NCBI GenBank assembly: GCA_965243185.1 | Contig: OZ251531.1 | Span: 372,001 to 436,000 of the forward strand | Direction: 5' to 3' | Source of the DNA: CBDBCU01 sp965243185 | GTDB taxonomy: Bacteria > Chloroflexota > Dehalococcoidia > Lucifugimonadales > UBA3495 | DNA: 64,000 bases | Shown here: one piece after another, positions 1-8,815 of the stretch | Position numbering within the stretch: the first letter of the stretch is position 1 | How the letters are laid out: each line of letters opens with the position of its first letter | Position numbers and translations under genes: made by a program | Notes under the pieces: model-generated | Databases searched by the model: none | What the model saw: the letters and a program-made list of their open reading frames with translations, nothing else | Told to the model about the DNA's origin: nothing

Positions 1-1517
1 TCGGCGGCCAACATCCGGTTGACGGCGCTGAGGTAGGCTTTGGCGCTGGCCACGATGATGTCGGTGGAAGCGCCACGGCCAAAGAAGGTGCGTCCGGCGT
101 TTTCAATCCGCATCGTTACGGTGCCGATGGCGTCCAAGCCTTCGCTGATGGACTGGACATTGAAGTCAACCAGTTTGGTGTGGCAGCCGACTACCCGGTC
201 GATGGCTTTGCATACGGCGTCCACCGGGCCGTTGCCGGTGGAGGCGTCGGATACGGAGCTGCCGCCAGAATCGACCAGGCGCACGGTGGCAGTGGGGATG
301 TCGTGGTCGCCGCTGGAGAACTGGACGTGTTCCAAGGTGTAGCTGACGGCTTCGGTGGAAACGCGCTTTTCCTCGTCCATCAGGATTTCCAGGTCGCGGT
401 CGGTAACTTCCCGCTTTTTGTCCGCCAGCACCTTGAAGGACTCGAAGACATTGGAAACTTCGTCGCGGCTGAGGGCGTAGCCGAGGGCTTCGAGGCGGGC
501 TTGCAGGCCGGCGCGGCCGCTGAGCTTGCCCAAGACCAGGCTGTTGCCGGGGACGCCAACCCGCTCCGGCTGCATCACTTCATAGGTGGAACGGTCTTTC
601 AGCACGCCGTCCTGATGGATGCCGGAGGCGTGGCGGAAGGCGTTTTCGCCGACGATGGCTTTGTTGGCTTGGACGGCCATTCCGGTGATGCGGCTGACCA
701 TACGGCTGGTGGGGTAAAGCTGGGTGGTGTCCACGCCGATGTCCACGCCAAAGAGGTCTTTGCGGGTGTCCAAGCCCATAATGATTTCCTCGAGGGAGGC
801 ATTGCCGGCGCGCTCGCCGATGCCGTTGATGCAGCCCTCGACCTGGCGGGCGCCGGCTTCGACGGCAGCCAGGCTGTTGGAGACCGCCAAGCCCAAGTCG
901 TTGTGGCAGTGGACGCTGAGGGTAACTTTGTCGATGCCGTCCACCTTTTCCTGAACTTCCCGCAGCAGACGGGCGAAGTCGGAGGGGATGGCATAACCGA
1001 CGGTGTCGGCGATGTTGACGGTGGTCGCGCCGGCCCGGATGACGGCTTCCAGCATCTCAAAGAGGTACTCCGGGTTGGTGCGGGTGGCGTCCATGGGGGA
1101 AAACTCGACATCGCCGCAATAGCCGGCGGCGCGTTCCACCATATTGACCGCCAACTCGATGACTTCCTCCCGGTTTTTGCGGAGCTGGTGCATTACATGG
1201 ATGTCCGAGGAGGAGAGAAAGACATGGATGCGGGGCGCGGCCGCGCTCTGGATGGCTTGCCAAGCCTGGTCGACGTCGTTGGGATGGGCGCGGGCCAAGG
1301 AACAGATGACCGGGCCGCGCACCTGCTTGGCAATGGTACTGACGGCCTGGAAATCGCCGGGGGAACTGGCGGCGAAGCCGGCTTCGATGATGTCGACTTT
1401 CAGCCGCTCGAGCTGTTTGGCGATTTCGACCTTCTCGTCGACGGTCATACCGATGCCGGCGGACTGTTCGCCGTCGCGCAGGGTGGTGTCGAGGAACCTT
1501 ACATTGTTGTCAGCCAT
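1..1517 (-). CDS. leuA: 2-isopropylmalate synthase, C-terminus cut by window edge
   Basis: Catalyses condensation of acetyl-CoA with 2-oxoisovalerate, the first committed step of leucine synthesis. The reverse-strand product begins MADNNVRFLDTTLRDGEQ, the HMGL-like TIM-barrel signature with the metal-binding RDGEQ. Further in, VHCHNDLGLAVSN and GIGERAGNA are the conserved HxH and GxGERxGN segments. About 505 codons are visible; the C-terminal allosteric domain is almost complete and no stop is reached. The ATG follows AAAGGAAGTT, a usable ribosome site. It lies downstream of ilvC on the same strand after a 265-base gap, so it is probably the last or next-to-last gene of the Leu T-box operon. 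Family assignment is secure; homocitrate or citramalate synthase is possible but the context favours LeuA. Confidence 0.95.
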   Translation of the reverse strand, partial: MADNNVRFLDTTLRDGEQSAGIGMTVDEKVEIAKQLERLKVDIIEAGFAASSPGDFQAVSTIAKQVRGPVICSLARAHPNDVDQAWQAIQSAAAPRIHVFLSSSDIHVMHQLRKNREEVIELAVNMVERAAGYCGDVEFSPMDATRTNPEYLFEMLEAVIRAGATTVNIADTVGYAIPSDFARLLREVQEKVDGIDKVTLSVHCHNDLGLAVSNSLAAVEAGARQVEGCINGIGERAGNASLEEIIMGLDTRKDLFGVDIGVDTTQLYPTSRMVSRITGMAVQANKAIVGENAFRHASGIHQDGVLKDRSTYEVMQPERVGVPGNSLVLGKLSGRAGLQARLEALGYALSRDEVSNVFESFKVLADKKREVTDRDLEILMDEEKRVSTEAVSYTLEHVQFSSGDHDIPTATVRLVDSGGSSVSDASTGNGPVDAVCKAIDRVVGCHTKLVDFNVQSISEGLDAIGTVTMRIENAGRTFFGRGASTDIIVASAKAYLSAVNRMLAA

Positions 1518-1561
1518 AACTTCCTTTGACGCTCCCTTTCGTGGATGGGGTTGGACCGGGT

Positions 1562-1672
1562 TTAGGCGGTGGCCGGGGAAAGGGAGGGGAGGGTCATGCA
1601 GTCCACCGCAACCAGCCCCGCCAAGACCAGCGTGCGATGGTGAACTGCCGTGCAAGTTACCTCCGCAAACAT
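1562..1672 (-). CDS. possible 36-residue small ORF or leader between ilvC and leuA
   Basis: Reverse-strand ATG preceded by AGGAGGTAAC at good spacing. It encodes a 36-residue peptide (starts MFAEVTCTAV, ends SPATA) with a short hydrophobic run TLVLAGLVAV, and stops 44 bases before the leuA start. No family is recognised. It could be a translated leader coupling leucine supply to leuA, but it holds only five Leu codons and no clear Leu run. It could also be chance in GC-rich DNA. The near-perfect Shine-Dalgarno is the main argument for it. Confidence 0.3.
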   Translation of the reverse strand: MFAEVTCTAVHHRTLVLAGLVAVDCMTLPSLSPATA

Positions 1673-1782
1673 AGATTTGTTACCTCCTGATTAAGCGGGC
1701 CGGGCTGAGGGGCCGGGACGCGCTTATAACCTTTGGTTGTCCGGTAGCAGCGGGAAGGCCGGCGGGGCCGGCTAAACTGCTC

Positions 1783-2784
1783 CTAAACTTCCCGGGGGTT
1801 CATCCAGGGCATCATGGCCCGCAAGCCTTTGCCGACTTCGTGGATTTCGCTGGTGCGGGCGGCTTGGCGCAGGGGGTTGAAACGGGGGCGGCCTTCGTCG
1901 TTTTCGGCAATCCATTCCCGGGCGAAGGTGCCGTCCTGAATGTCCGCCAAGACTTTCCGCATATTGTCCCGCACGTGTTCGTCGATGACGCGGGGGCCGC
2001 GGGTCAGGTCGCCGTATTCGGCGGTGTCGCTGACCGAGAAGCGCATATAGTTGAACCCGCCCTGCTGGATGAGGTCAACAATCATTTTGAGTTCGTGCAG
2101 GCACTCGAAGTAAGCCATTTCCGGGGGATAGCCGCCTTCGACCAGGGTCTCAAAGGCGGTCTGAATCAGGGCGGTTACGCCGCCGCATAGAACGGTTTGC
2201 TCGCCGAAAAGGTCGGTTTCGGTTTCATCCTTGAAAGTAGTTGCCAAGACGCCGGATTTGGTGCAGCCGATGCCTTTGGCATAAGCCAAGCCAATGGACT
2301 GGGCGCTGCCGGTGGCATCCTGATGCACGGCCAAGAGGCCGGGGACGCCGATGCCCTCGATAAAGAGTTCCCGTACCCGATGGCCGGGGGCTTTGGGAGC
2401 GACCATCAGCACATCGACATTGGCCGGGGGCAGCACTTCCCGGTAGTGGATGCTGAAACCGTGGGCGAACATCAGGGCGGAGCCGGGGCGCAGATTGGGG
2501 GCAATCTGCTGGCGGTAGGTGTCGCCCTGCACATGGTCGGGAATCAGCACCATCAGCACATCGGCGGCGGCGGCCACTTCCGGCACCGCGGCGACGGACA
2601 AGCCGGCGTCCTGGGCGGCGGCGCGGCTGCGGCTTTCCGGGTAGAGGCCGACGATGACCTGCTGGCCGTTGTCCTTGAGGTTGAGGGCGTGGGCGTGGCC
2701 CTGGCTGCCGTAGCCGACGATGCCGATAGTCTTGCCGTTCAGAGCCGACAGGTCGGCGTCCTGGTCGTAATAGACACTTACCAT
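1783..2784 (-). CDS. ilvC: ketol-acid reductoisomerase (class I)
   Basis: NADPH-dependent isomeroreduction of acetolactate or acetohydroxybutyrate, the second common step of Val, Leu and Ile synthesis. The product has 333 residues, normal for the short class I form. It shows the Rossmann GxGxxG as GIVGYGSQGHAHALNL near residues 18-33, PDHVQ, the conserved AHGFSIHY segment, and acidic metal ligands in DLFGEQTVLCGG. The start at MVSVYYDQDADL follows AAGGAAGGAAAG and matches the family N-terminus; an upstream in-frame Met would read back into ilvN. It sits 82 bases after ilvN. Confidence 0.96.
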   Translation of the reverse strand: MVSVYYDQDADLSALNGKTIGIVGYGSQGHAHALNLKDNGQQVIVGLYPESRSRAAAQDAGLSVAAVPEVAAAADVLMVLIPDHVQGDTYRQQIAPNLRPGSALMFAHGFSIHYREVLPPANVDVLMVAPKAPGHRVRELFIEGIGVPGLLAVHQDATGSAQSIGLAYAKGIGCTKSGVLATTFKDETETDLFGEQTVLCGGVTALIQTAFETLVEGGYPPEMAYFECLHELKMIVDLIQQGGFNYMRFSVSDTAEYGDLTRGPRVIDEHVRDNMRKVLADIQDGTFAREWIAENDEGRPRFNPLRQAARTSEIHEVGKGLRAMMPWMNPREV

Positions 2785-2866
2785 TTCGTTACTTTCCTTC
2801 CTTGTGGTCTGACTGGTTGGTCGGAGTTCCGGGCGCCGCCGGAATCGGGATTTAAGGACGGCGGGC

Positions 2867-3448
2867 CTAGTAGGAGCCGACTTCGTAGGCTTCGTTGACT
2901 TTGAGATGGTCACCGTGGTAGTCCAGGACCAGGTCATCGCTGACCCGGCCCTCGGCTTTGCCGCGCACCATAGCCACCCGGCCGGTACGCATCAGTTCGA
3001 GGACGCCGAAGGGTTCGAGGAGGTCGAACAGGGCGTTGATTTTGTCGCCGCTGCCGGTTACTTCGATAACCATAGACATTGCGCCGACATCGACGATTTC
3101 GCCGCGGAAGGGGTGAACCATCTCGAGGATTTCGCCGCGGGTTTCCGGGGTAACTTTGACTTTGATGAGAGCCAGTTCCCGGGAGACCATTTCCTCGCGG
3201 GAGATGTTGGCGACTTTGACCACTTCGATGAGTTTGTCGAGCTGCTTGGTGCACTGGTCGACATGGTACTGGTCGCCCTCGACATCGAAGGTCATTCGGG
3301 ACAAGCCCTTTTGCTCGCTGTTGCCGACGGCCAGGCTGGAGATGTTGAAACCGCGGCGGCGGAACAGGGCGGCGACCCGGGTCAGGACGCCGGGTTTATC
3401 CTGAACCAGGGCGATGATGGTGTGGTGCTGGCCGTTGTTTCCGCTCAT
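2867..3448 (-). CDS. ilvN: acetolactate synthase small (regulatory) subunit
   Basis: Regulatory partner of IlvB that gives valine feedback inhibition. The N-terminal ACT domain is clear (HTIIALVQDKPGVLTRVAAL at about 8-27, then GFNISSLAVG), followed by the C-terminal small-subunit domain (RELALIKVKV). At 193 residues it is a little longer than the usual 160-175, the excess being a C-terminal tail. It begins 2 bases after the ilvB stop, so the two are almost certainly translationally coupled. Confidence 0.95.
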   Translation of the reverse strand: MSGNNGQHHTIIALVQDKPGVLTRVAALFRRRGFNISSLAVGNSEQKGLSRMTFDVEGDQYHVDQCTKQLDKLIEVVKVANISREEMVSRELALIKVKVTPETRGEILEMVHPFRGEIVDVGAMSMVIEVTGSGDKINALFDLLEPFGVLELMRTGRVAMVRGKAEGRVSDDLVLDYHGDHLKVNEAYEVGSY

Positions 3449-3450
3449 TT

Positions 3451-5145
3451 TCAGACCGCCCGCTCCGGGAGGGGTTCCTCCATCATTTCGTTGACCGATT
3501 CCCCGGCGGGAATCATGGGATAGACCTGTTCATCGGCTTTGACGATAAAGTCGATGACCACCGGGCCGCGCATTTCCATTGCCTGCTGGATGGTGGCGCG
3601 AACCTGGGATTTATCGGTAACCCGCAAGCCAGCGATGCCGTAGGCTTCGGCCAGTTTTACGAAGTCCGGGTTGCCGGAGTAGACGGTGGCGAAGTGGTCT
3701 TTTTCATAGAAAAAGTCCTGCCACTGGCGCACCATTCCCAAGTTGCCGTTGTTGAGGATGGCGAACTTGACATCAATGTTGTTTTCCACGGCGGTAGCCA
3801 AGTCGCACATGGTCATCTGAAAGCCGCCGTCACCGGCGATGGACCAGACCATCTGGTCGGGGCGGCCGACTTTGGCGCCGAGGGCGGCGGGAACCTCGAA
3901 GCCCATCGCGCCCAAGCCGCCGGAGGTCAGCAGGGTGTTGGGCTGCTGGAAATCGTAATGCTGGGCAGCCCACATCTGATGCTGGCCGACGCCGGTTACG
4001 ATGATGGCGTTGCCGCCGGTGACTTCGGAAAGCTGTTTCAGCACATATTGGGGCAGCAGTTCGTTGGTCTGGCGGATTTGGTGGGAGGGATGTTCCGCCC
4101 GCAAGGTGTCAATATACTGCACCCAATCGGTATGGGTCTGCTTTTCCACCAAGGGCAGCATCTGATTGAGGACCTGTTTCAGTTCGCCCAACACCGGGAC
4201 GGTGGCTTTGACATTCTTGTGAAACTCCGAAGGGTCGATGTCCACATGAACCACTTGGGCGTTGGGGGCAAAGTCGGAGAGGCGGCCGGTTACCCGGTCG
4301 TCAAAGCGCATCCCCAAGGAAACGAGCAGGTCGGCTTTGTCGATGGCCAAGCTGGCATAAGCCATGCCGTGCATTCCGGGCATTCCGACATGGAGCAGGT
4401 GGTCGGTGGGGAAAGAGCCGATGCCCAACAGGGTGGTGATGACCGGTATCTGGGCTTTTTCAGCCAATTCTTTCAGTTCGGGGTAGGCGTGGGAGATGAG
4501 GACGCCGTGGCCGGCCAGGATGATGGGGCGGCGGGCGGCGTTAATCAGGTCGCAAGCCTGGGAAATCTGGAGGTCATCAGCCGGGCCGGGGGGATAATAG
4601 CCGGGCAGGTTGACGCTTTCGGGCCAGACGAAGGGCATCCGGTCGCCAGCCAGCACATCTTTGGGAATGTCGAGCAGCACCGGGCCGGGGCGGCCGGTGC
4701 GGGCGATGTAAAAAGCCTCTTTGACCGCCGGGGCAATGTCCTTGACTTCCATAACCAGCATATTGTGCTTGGTAATGGGCAGGGTAATGCCGGTGATGTC
4801 GGTTTCCTGAAAGGCGTCGCGGCCGATGGCGGGGCGAGGCACCTGGCCGGTGATGGCGACCATCGGAATGGAGTCCATCATTGCGCCGGCGATGCCGGTA
4901 GCCAGGTTGGTGGCGCCGGGGCCGGAGGTGGCGGTGCAGACGCCAACTTTGCCGGTGGCCCGGGCGTAGCCATCGGCGGCCATGGCGGCGGCCTGTTCGT
5001 GGCGGACCAGGATGTGGCGCAGTTGGGGGTAGCCGCTGAGGGCGCCGTAAAAGGGCAATACCGCGCCGCCGGGCAAGCCGAAAATAACATCCACTCCTTC
5101 CTGGAGCAGGCTTTCACAGACAATTTCCGCGCCGGTCAATTCCAT
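3451..5145 (-). CDS. ilvB: acetolactate synthase large (catalytic) subunit
   Basis: ThDP-dependent condensation of two pyruvates, or pyruvate plus 2-oxobutyrate. The product has 564 residues. The catalytic Glu lies in RHEQAAAMAADGYAR, the FAD/central domain includes GMHGMAYASLAI, and the ThDP motif runs from GDGGFQM to LNNGNLGMVRQW. I chose the ATG that gives MELTGAEIVCESLLQEGVDV because AGAGGAAAACTG precedes it; a longer reading would run back through the T-box terminator. First gene of the operon. Confidence 0.96.
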   Translation of the reverse strand: MELTGAEIVCESLLQEGVDVIFGLPGGAVLPFYGALSGYPQLRHILVRHEQAAAMAADGYARATGKVGVCTATSGPGATNLATGIAGAMMDSIPMVAITGQVPRPAIGRDAFQETDITGITLPITKHNMLVMEVKDIAPAVKEAFYIARTGRPGPVLLDIPKDVLAGDRMPFVWPESVNLPGYYPPGPADDLQISQACDLINAARRPIILAGHGVLISHAYPELKELAEKAQIPVITTLLGIGSFPTDHLLHVGMPGMHGMAYASLAIDKADLLVSLGMRFDDRVTGRLSDFAPNAQVVHVDIDPSEFHKNVKATVPVLGELKQVLNQMLPLVEKQTHTDWVQYIDTLRAEHPSHQIRQTNELLPQYVLKQLSEVTGGNAIIVTGVGQHQMWAAQHYDFQQPNTLLTSGGLGAMGFEVPAALGAKVGRPDQMVWSIAGDGGFQMTMCDLATAVENNIDVKFAILNNGNLGMVRQWQDFFYEKDHFATVYSGNPDFVKLAEAYGIAGLRVTDKSQVRATIQQAMEMRGPVVIDFIVKADEQVYPMIPAGESVNEMMEEPLPERAV

Positions 5146-5191
5146 CAGTTTTCCTCTAGTTTTCCGCGGCAGATAGTTGCTGGGCGGTCGG

Positions 5192-5455
5192 GCAAAACAA
5201 AAACCCGTCCCACTGAAGGGACGGGCGTAAATATCCCGCGGTACCACCCTTCTTTTCCCAGCCATCCCATGCCGGCAACAGCCGGTCGGGGGAGACCGGG
5301 AACAACTCTGGAACCGATAACGGGGCTTAACCGCCGCGCCCTACTTTAGATGGTTCAGGCGGGGCCGCTCCAGGGCGAGTTGGGAGGCTTGGGGCCGCCG
5401 GCTTGCAGCAAACGCCGGCTCTCTGGGGGCTAAGCGCTCTTAATACTCCCTTTCA
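5192..5455 (-). promoter_or_regulatory. T-box riboswitch (Leu specifier likely) upstream of ilvB
   Basis: The reverse strand carries the T-box core AGGGTGGTACCGCGG (plus positions 5236-5250), the antiterminator bulge that pairs with the uncharged tRNA acceptor end. Upstream are the Stem I hallmarks: AGTA in GGGAGTATTAAG, the distal AG bulge and apical loop CAGAGAGCCGGCGTTTGC then TGCAAGCCGGC, and a specifier loop reading AACTCGCCCTGGAGC. By alignment with known leaders the specifier is CTC, a leucine codon, fitting an ilv-leu operon. A terminator follows before ilvB. High uncharged tRNA-Leu should allow read-through. The specifier is inferred by eye. Confidence 0.93.
5194..5226 (-). terminator. 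T-box terminator hairpin
   Basis: Reverse-strand stem GCCCGTCCC/GGGACGGG with loop TTCAGT, followed by TTTTTGTTTT. Part of the stem competes with the T-box antiterminator directly upstream, the normal arrangement for transcriptional T-boxes. Confidence 0.9.
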
Positions 5456-5479
5456 TTGCGGGACAAATGGACTTTGGGA

Positions 5480-5508
5480 ATGATAGCAGAGAAAACGGGG
5501 GTTGTCAA
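5480..5508 (-). promoter_or_regulatory. sigma70-type promoter of the ilv-leu operon
   Basis: Reverse strand TTGACA (plus 5503-5508), 17-base spacer, then TATCAT (plus 5480-5485). Transcription would begin near 5473, just ahead of Stem I of the T-box, exactly where the leader needs it. Confidence 0.75.
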
Positions 5509-5567
5509 TGGGGGGATTTGGGGATTTTTTGGCAACAGCGGGAGACGGGTTTTAGGTAATCTGACCA

Positions 5568-5834
5568 CTAGCCACCAGCGGGCAGACGCACACCGGGAAG
5601 GTCGTAGGTGGTGGGATAACCAATGCGGCCGCCATAGGCAATGGCGTCGGGGCGGCGCTGATGCAACCGGTCGAAAGCATCGAGCAGCTCCGCGTCGATC
5701 TCGTAGTCGCCGCTGGCTACATCGATGACGATGAACTTTCCCTTTTCCTGCGGCTCGACCGAGGGTTTTATCCTTTCCCGGTAGATTTCTTTCGCCAGGT
5801 CGGTTACTTCGCCGAGTTGGTAATTGTCGAACAT
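5568..5834 (-). CDS. small conserved hypothetical protein
   Basis: 88 residues, soluble, no membrane segment. Recognisable blocks are IYRERIKPSVEP, GKFIVIDVASGDYEID and RIGYPTTYDL. From memory this pattern (KIxPxVEPxxxGKFxxIDxxxGxYEID) belongs to a widespread family in cyanobacteria and Chloroflexi, often beside aspartic-protease-like or toxin-antitoxin-like genes; no such partner is seen here. AGGAG precedes the ATG. It stands alone, divergent from metG. Function unknown. Confidence 0.75.
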   Translation of the reverse strand: MFDNYQLGEVTDLAKEIYRERIKPSVEPQEKGKFIVIDVASGDYEIDAELLDAFDRLHQRRPDAIAYGGRIGYPTTYDLPGVRLPAGG

Positions 5835-5949
5835 AGGACGTACTCCTGCTGCTGAGCGGGTTGCCCAATTGCTCTATCATAATACTACTACCGTCCCCCA
5901 ATTTGTGCTATCCTTAATTGAATTACTAGAGGGTTGAAAGGAAAGTTCC

Positions 5950-7638
5950 TTGACCGAGCGAATTTTTATCGGCGTGGCTTGGCCTTATGCCAACGGGTCT
6001 TTGCATCTGGGGCATTTGGCCGGGTGTTACTTGGCGGCGGATATTTTTGCCCGCTACCACCGGATGCGGGGCAATGAGGTGCTGATGGTGTCGGGGAGCG
6101 ATACCCACGGCACGCCGATTACGATACGGGCCGACCAAGAAGGGATTAGTCCCGCCGCGGTGGTGGAACGGTATCACGCCGAGTATCTGACGACTTGGGA
6201 GCGGTTGGGCATCGGCTTTGACCTGTTCACGCACACCAATACGGAAAATCACCAGCGGGTGGTTCACGACATCTTTATGGCGCTGCGGGAGCAGGGGTAC
6301 ATTTATACCGACACGATGCCGCTGGCTTACTGCGGTTGCTGCCGGCGGTTTTTGCCCGACCGCTATGTGGAAGGGGTATGTCCCCATTGCGCTTACGAGC
6401 GGGCGCGGGGCGATCAGTGCGATCAGTGCGGGCGGACGCTGGATCCGCAGGAACTGCGCGACTCCAGGTGCATCCTGTGCGGCGGCGGGCCGGAGTTTCG
6501 GGAGTCGGAGCATTTTTTCCTGAAGCTGTCGGCGTTTCAGGATAGGCTGCTGGAGTGGATCCGGGGGCAAAACCACTGGCGGGCTAATGTTTCCCATCAG
6601 ACGCGGAGTTTTCTGGAAAGCGGGTTGAAAGACCGGGCGATTACGCGGGATTTGTCCTGGGGTATTCCCATTCCGTTGGAAGGGTATGAGGGCAAGCGGA
6701 TTTATGTCTGGTTCGAGGCGGTTATCGGCTACCTGTCGGCGGCGGTGGAGTGGGCGGCCAATAGCGGGCAAGGCGATAAGTGGCAGGATTTCTGGAAAGA
6801 CCCGGAAACCAAGTCCTACTACTTTATCGGGAAGGATAACATTCCCTTTCACAGCATCATCTGGCCGGCGATGCTGATGGGCTACGGGAACGGGCTGAAC
6901 CTGCCTTATGATGTGCCGGCTAACGAGTTTCTGAGTCTGGAGAATCGCAAGTTTTCGACGAGTCAGAATTGGGCGGTGTGGCTGCCGGATTATCTGGAGC
7001 GGTATGACCCGGATCCGCTGCGCTATCTGTTGTCGATCAATATGCCGGAGACCGGGGACGCGGATTTTTCGTGGGCGGAGTTTGCGCGGCGCAACAATGA
7101 GGAGCTGGTCGCAACTTATGGCAACCTGGTTAACCGGGTGCTGTCTTTTACTTACCGCAACTTTGAGGGGCGGGTACCGGAGCCGGGGGCGTTGGACGAA
7201 AGGGATGCGGCAATTCTGGAAGCGGCCCGGGCCGCGCTGGATACAGTGGGGGCAAGTTTGAGCAATACCCGGTTCAAGGCAGCCATCGGGCAAGCCTTTG
7301 GGCTGGCGCAGGAAGCCAACCGCTATCTGGACGCCAAAGCGCCGTGGCGGGCGATCCGCAGCGACCGGCAAGCGGCGGCGACTACCCTTTACACCGCCTT
7401 GCAGGTGATTAACTGCTTGAAGGTCATCCTGACGCCTTTTTTGCCGTTCAGTTCGCAAAAGCTGCACGGCTATTTGGGGTTGGACGGGGCGGTGGAACAG
7501 GAACCGTGGGAGTTTGGGCCGCTGGTCGCGGCCATTCAGGGCGGGCAGGCGCTGCGGCCGCCGGCGCCGCTTTATGTCAAACTGGATGCGGAGGCGGTGG
7601 CGGCGGAAAGTCAACGGCTGGGCGCGCCGGCGGTGTAG
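5950..7638 (+). CDS. metG: methionyl-tRNA synthetase
   Basis: Charges tRNA-Met. The class I HIGH motif appears as HLGH (about residues 20-23) in YANGSLHLGHLAG. Zinc-knuckle cysteines follow in CGCCRRF, CPHC, CDQCG and CILCGG, the four-Cys-pair MetG layout. The KMSKS loop is KFSTS near residue 334. At 562 residues it lacks the C-terminal EMAP/Trbp111-like dimerisation domain found in longer MetG. The start is TTG, preceded by AAAGGAAAG, since the protein begins MTERIFIGVAWPYANG as expected. The polyprenyl synthase follows 8 bases after the stop. Confidence 0.95.
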   Translation: MTERIFIGVAWPYANGSLHLGHLAGCYLAADIFARYHRMRGNEVLMVSGSDTHGTPITIRADQEGISPAAVVERYHAEYLTTWERLGIGFDLFTHTNTENHQRVVHDIFMALREQGYIYTDTMPLAYCGCCRRFLPDRYVEGVCPHCAYERARGDQCDQCGRTLDPQELRDSRCILCGGGPEFRESEHFFLKLSAFQDRLLEWIRGQNHWRANVSHQTRSFLESGLKDRAITRDLSWGIPIPLEGYEGKRIYVWFEAVIGYLSAAVEWAANSGQGDKWQDFWKDPETKSYYFIGKDNIPFHSIIWPAMLMGYGNGLNLPYDVPANEFLSLENRKFSTSQNWAVWLPDYLERYDPDPLRYLLSINMPETGDADFSWAEFARRNNEELVATYGNLVNRVLSFTYRNFEGRVPEPGALDERDAAILEAARAALDTVGASLSNTRFKAAIGQAFGLAQEANRYLDAKAPWRAIRSDRQAAATTLYTALQVINCLKVILTPFLPFSSQKLHGYLGLDGAVEQEPWEFGPLVAAIQGGQALRPPAPLYVKLDAEAVAAESQRLGAPAV

Positions 7639-7646
7639 AGGGCGTT

Positions 7647-8639
7647 TTGACGCAGGGATTGGATCAGCAGACGGTAGCCATTTACGCCCCGGTGCGGGCG
7701 GGATTGGCGCAGGTCGAGGCAAAACTGCTGGCCCTGTCGGATACGGCAATCCGGGAAATCCCGGAGATGGCGCCGCTACTGAGGCATACGCTGTCCTATG
7801 GCGGCAAGCGGGTGCGGCCGGCTTTGACTTTGCTGGCGGCCAATTTTTTCCCCCAAGATGCGGAAAAGCCGGTGAATATGGCGACCGGGGTGGAACTGCT
7901 GCACTTGGCGACGCTGATTCACGATGACACGGTGGATGATGCCGATTTGCGGCGGGGGAGCGTGTCGGTGAGCGGGCGTTGGGGGAAGCCGGTGGCGGTG
8001 CTGTTCGGGGATTACCTGTTCGCGGCATCGGCGACGCTGGTTTGCGATACGGGGAATTTGCGGGTGGTGCGCCGCTTTGCCGAGACGATTATGGAGCTGG
8101 CAAGCGGGGAAATCATCGAGTATTTCAATACCTTTAATCCACAGCAAGCGATCGACCGCTACTATGACCGGATCTATCGCAAGACGGCGTCGCTGTTCTG
8201 CACGGCGGCGGAAACCGGGGCGGCATTGAGCGGGGCGTCTGAGGAGCAGGAGCGGGCACTGCGGGATTATGGGTACAACATCGGGATGGCATTTCAGATT
8301 GTGGATGATTTGCTGGATATTCGGGGGGAGGAGCGGGAGTTGGGCAAGCCGGTGGGGAATGACCTGCTGCAAGGGGTGTTGACTTTGCCGACTATTTTGC
8401 TGCTGGAACGGTATCCGGCGGATAACCCGATAGCGGCTTTGTTTGAGAACCCGGAGCAGGATGGCAACTTGGGGCGGGCTTTGGAGCTGATCAATAATTC
8501 CACGATCATTCCGGAGTGCTTTGCCATTGTGCGGGACTACTGCGATCGGGCGAACCGGGCGTTGGAGTTGCTGCCGGCGGGGGAATGCCGGGAGTCGCTG
8601 GAGTCGCTGGCGGATTATGTGCGGGAGCGGAGTAGGTAG
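7647..8639 (+). CDS. polyprenyl diphosphate synthase (trans, long-chain type)
   Basis: Builds isoprenoid diphosphates by successive IPP additions, probably the quinone side chain. Both Asp-rich motifs are present: DDTVDDADLRRG (first, with the two-residue insert of bacterial long-chain enzymes) and DDLLDIRG (second), plus GGKRVRP for IPP binding. The product has 330 residues. The chosen TTG start has GAGGG upstream and gives a normal N-terminus; an upstream in-frame GTG inside metG gives a low-complexity extension. Chain length (hepta-, octa- or nonaprenyl) cannot be read from sequence alone. Confidence 0.9.
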   Translation: MTQGLDQQTVAIYAPVRAGLAQVEAKLLALSDTAIREIPEMAPLLRHTLSYGGKRVRPALTLLAANFFPQDAEKPVNMATGVELLHLATLIHDDTVDDADLRRGSVSVSGRWGKPVAVLFGDYLFAASATLVCDTGNLRVVRRFAETIMELASGEIIEYFNTFNPQQAIDRYYDRIYRKTASLFCTAAETGAALSGASEEQERALRDYGYNIGMAFQIVDDLLDIRGEERELGKPVGNDLLQGVLTLPTILLLERYPADNPIAALFENPEQDGNLGRALELINNSTIIPECFAIVRDYCDRANRALELLPAGECRESLESLADYVRERSR

Positions 8640-8662
8640 GCGGCAAAGGCAGGGACATCCGG

Positions 8663-8780
8663 GGTTATCGCATATACCTAGCGACTTACTTACCGTCATT
8701 CTCCTGAAAACGGGAATCCAGCAAGGCATGGGACTCTGGATTCCCACGAAAGTGGGAATGACGATTTCTATAGGCGATAG
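8663..8780. repeat. MITE-like palindromic repeat, copy A
   Basis: Outer ends GGTTATCGCATATA and TATAGGCGATAG are inverted copies of each other. Inside lie two hairpin arms, GTCATTC...GGGAATCCAG and CTGGATTCCCAC...GTGGGAATGAC. The same plan occurs at 35777-35917 and, split by an IS, at 28909. No coding potential. Confidence 0.8.
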
Positions 8781-8815
8781 ACTGGTAGGGACATCCTTTC
8801 ATCCGGCTATCCCGT

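Noticed and set aside
180..1529. Long plus-strand open frame opposite leuA
   Set aside because: Antisense to a certain leuA; residues are Gly/Ala/Asp-rich with no family pattern, typical of GC-rich shadow frames.
3694..5349. 551-codon plus-strand frame opposite ilvB
   Set aside because: Shadow of ilvB and the T-box; no ribosome site and no homology pattern.
5926..8028. 700-codon minus-strand frame opposite metG and the polyprenyl synthase
   Set aside because: Pro/Arg-rich translation with no domain; both plus-strand genes are certain.
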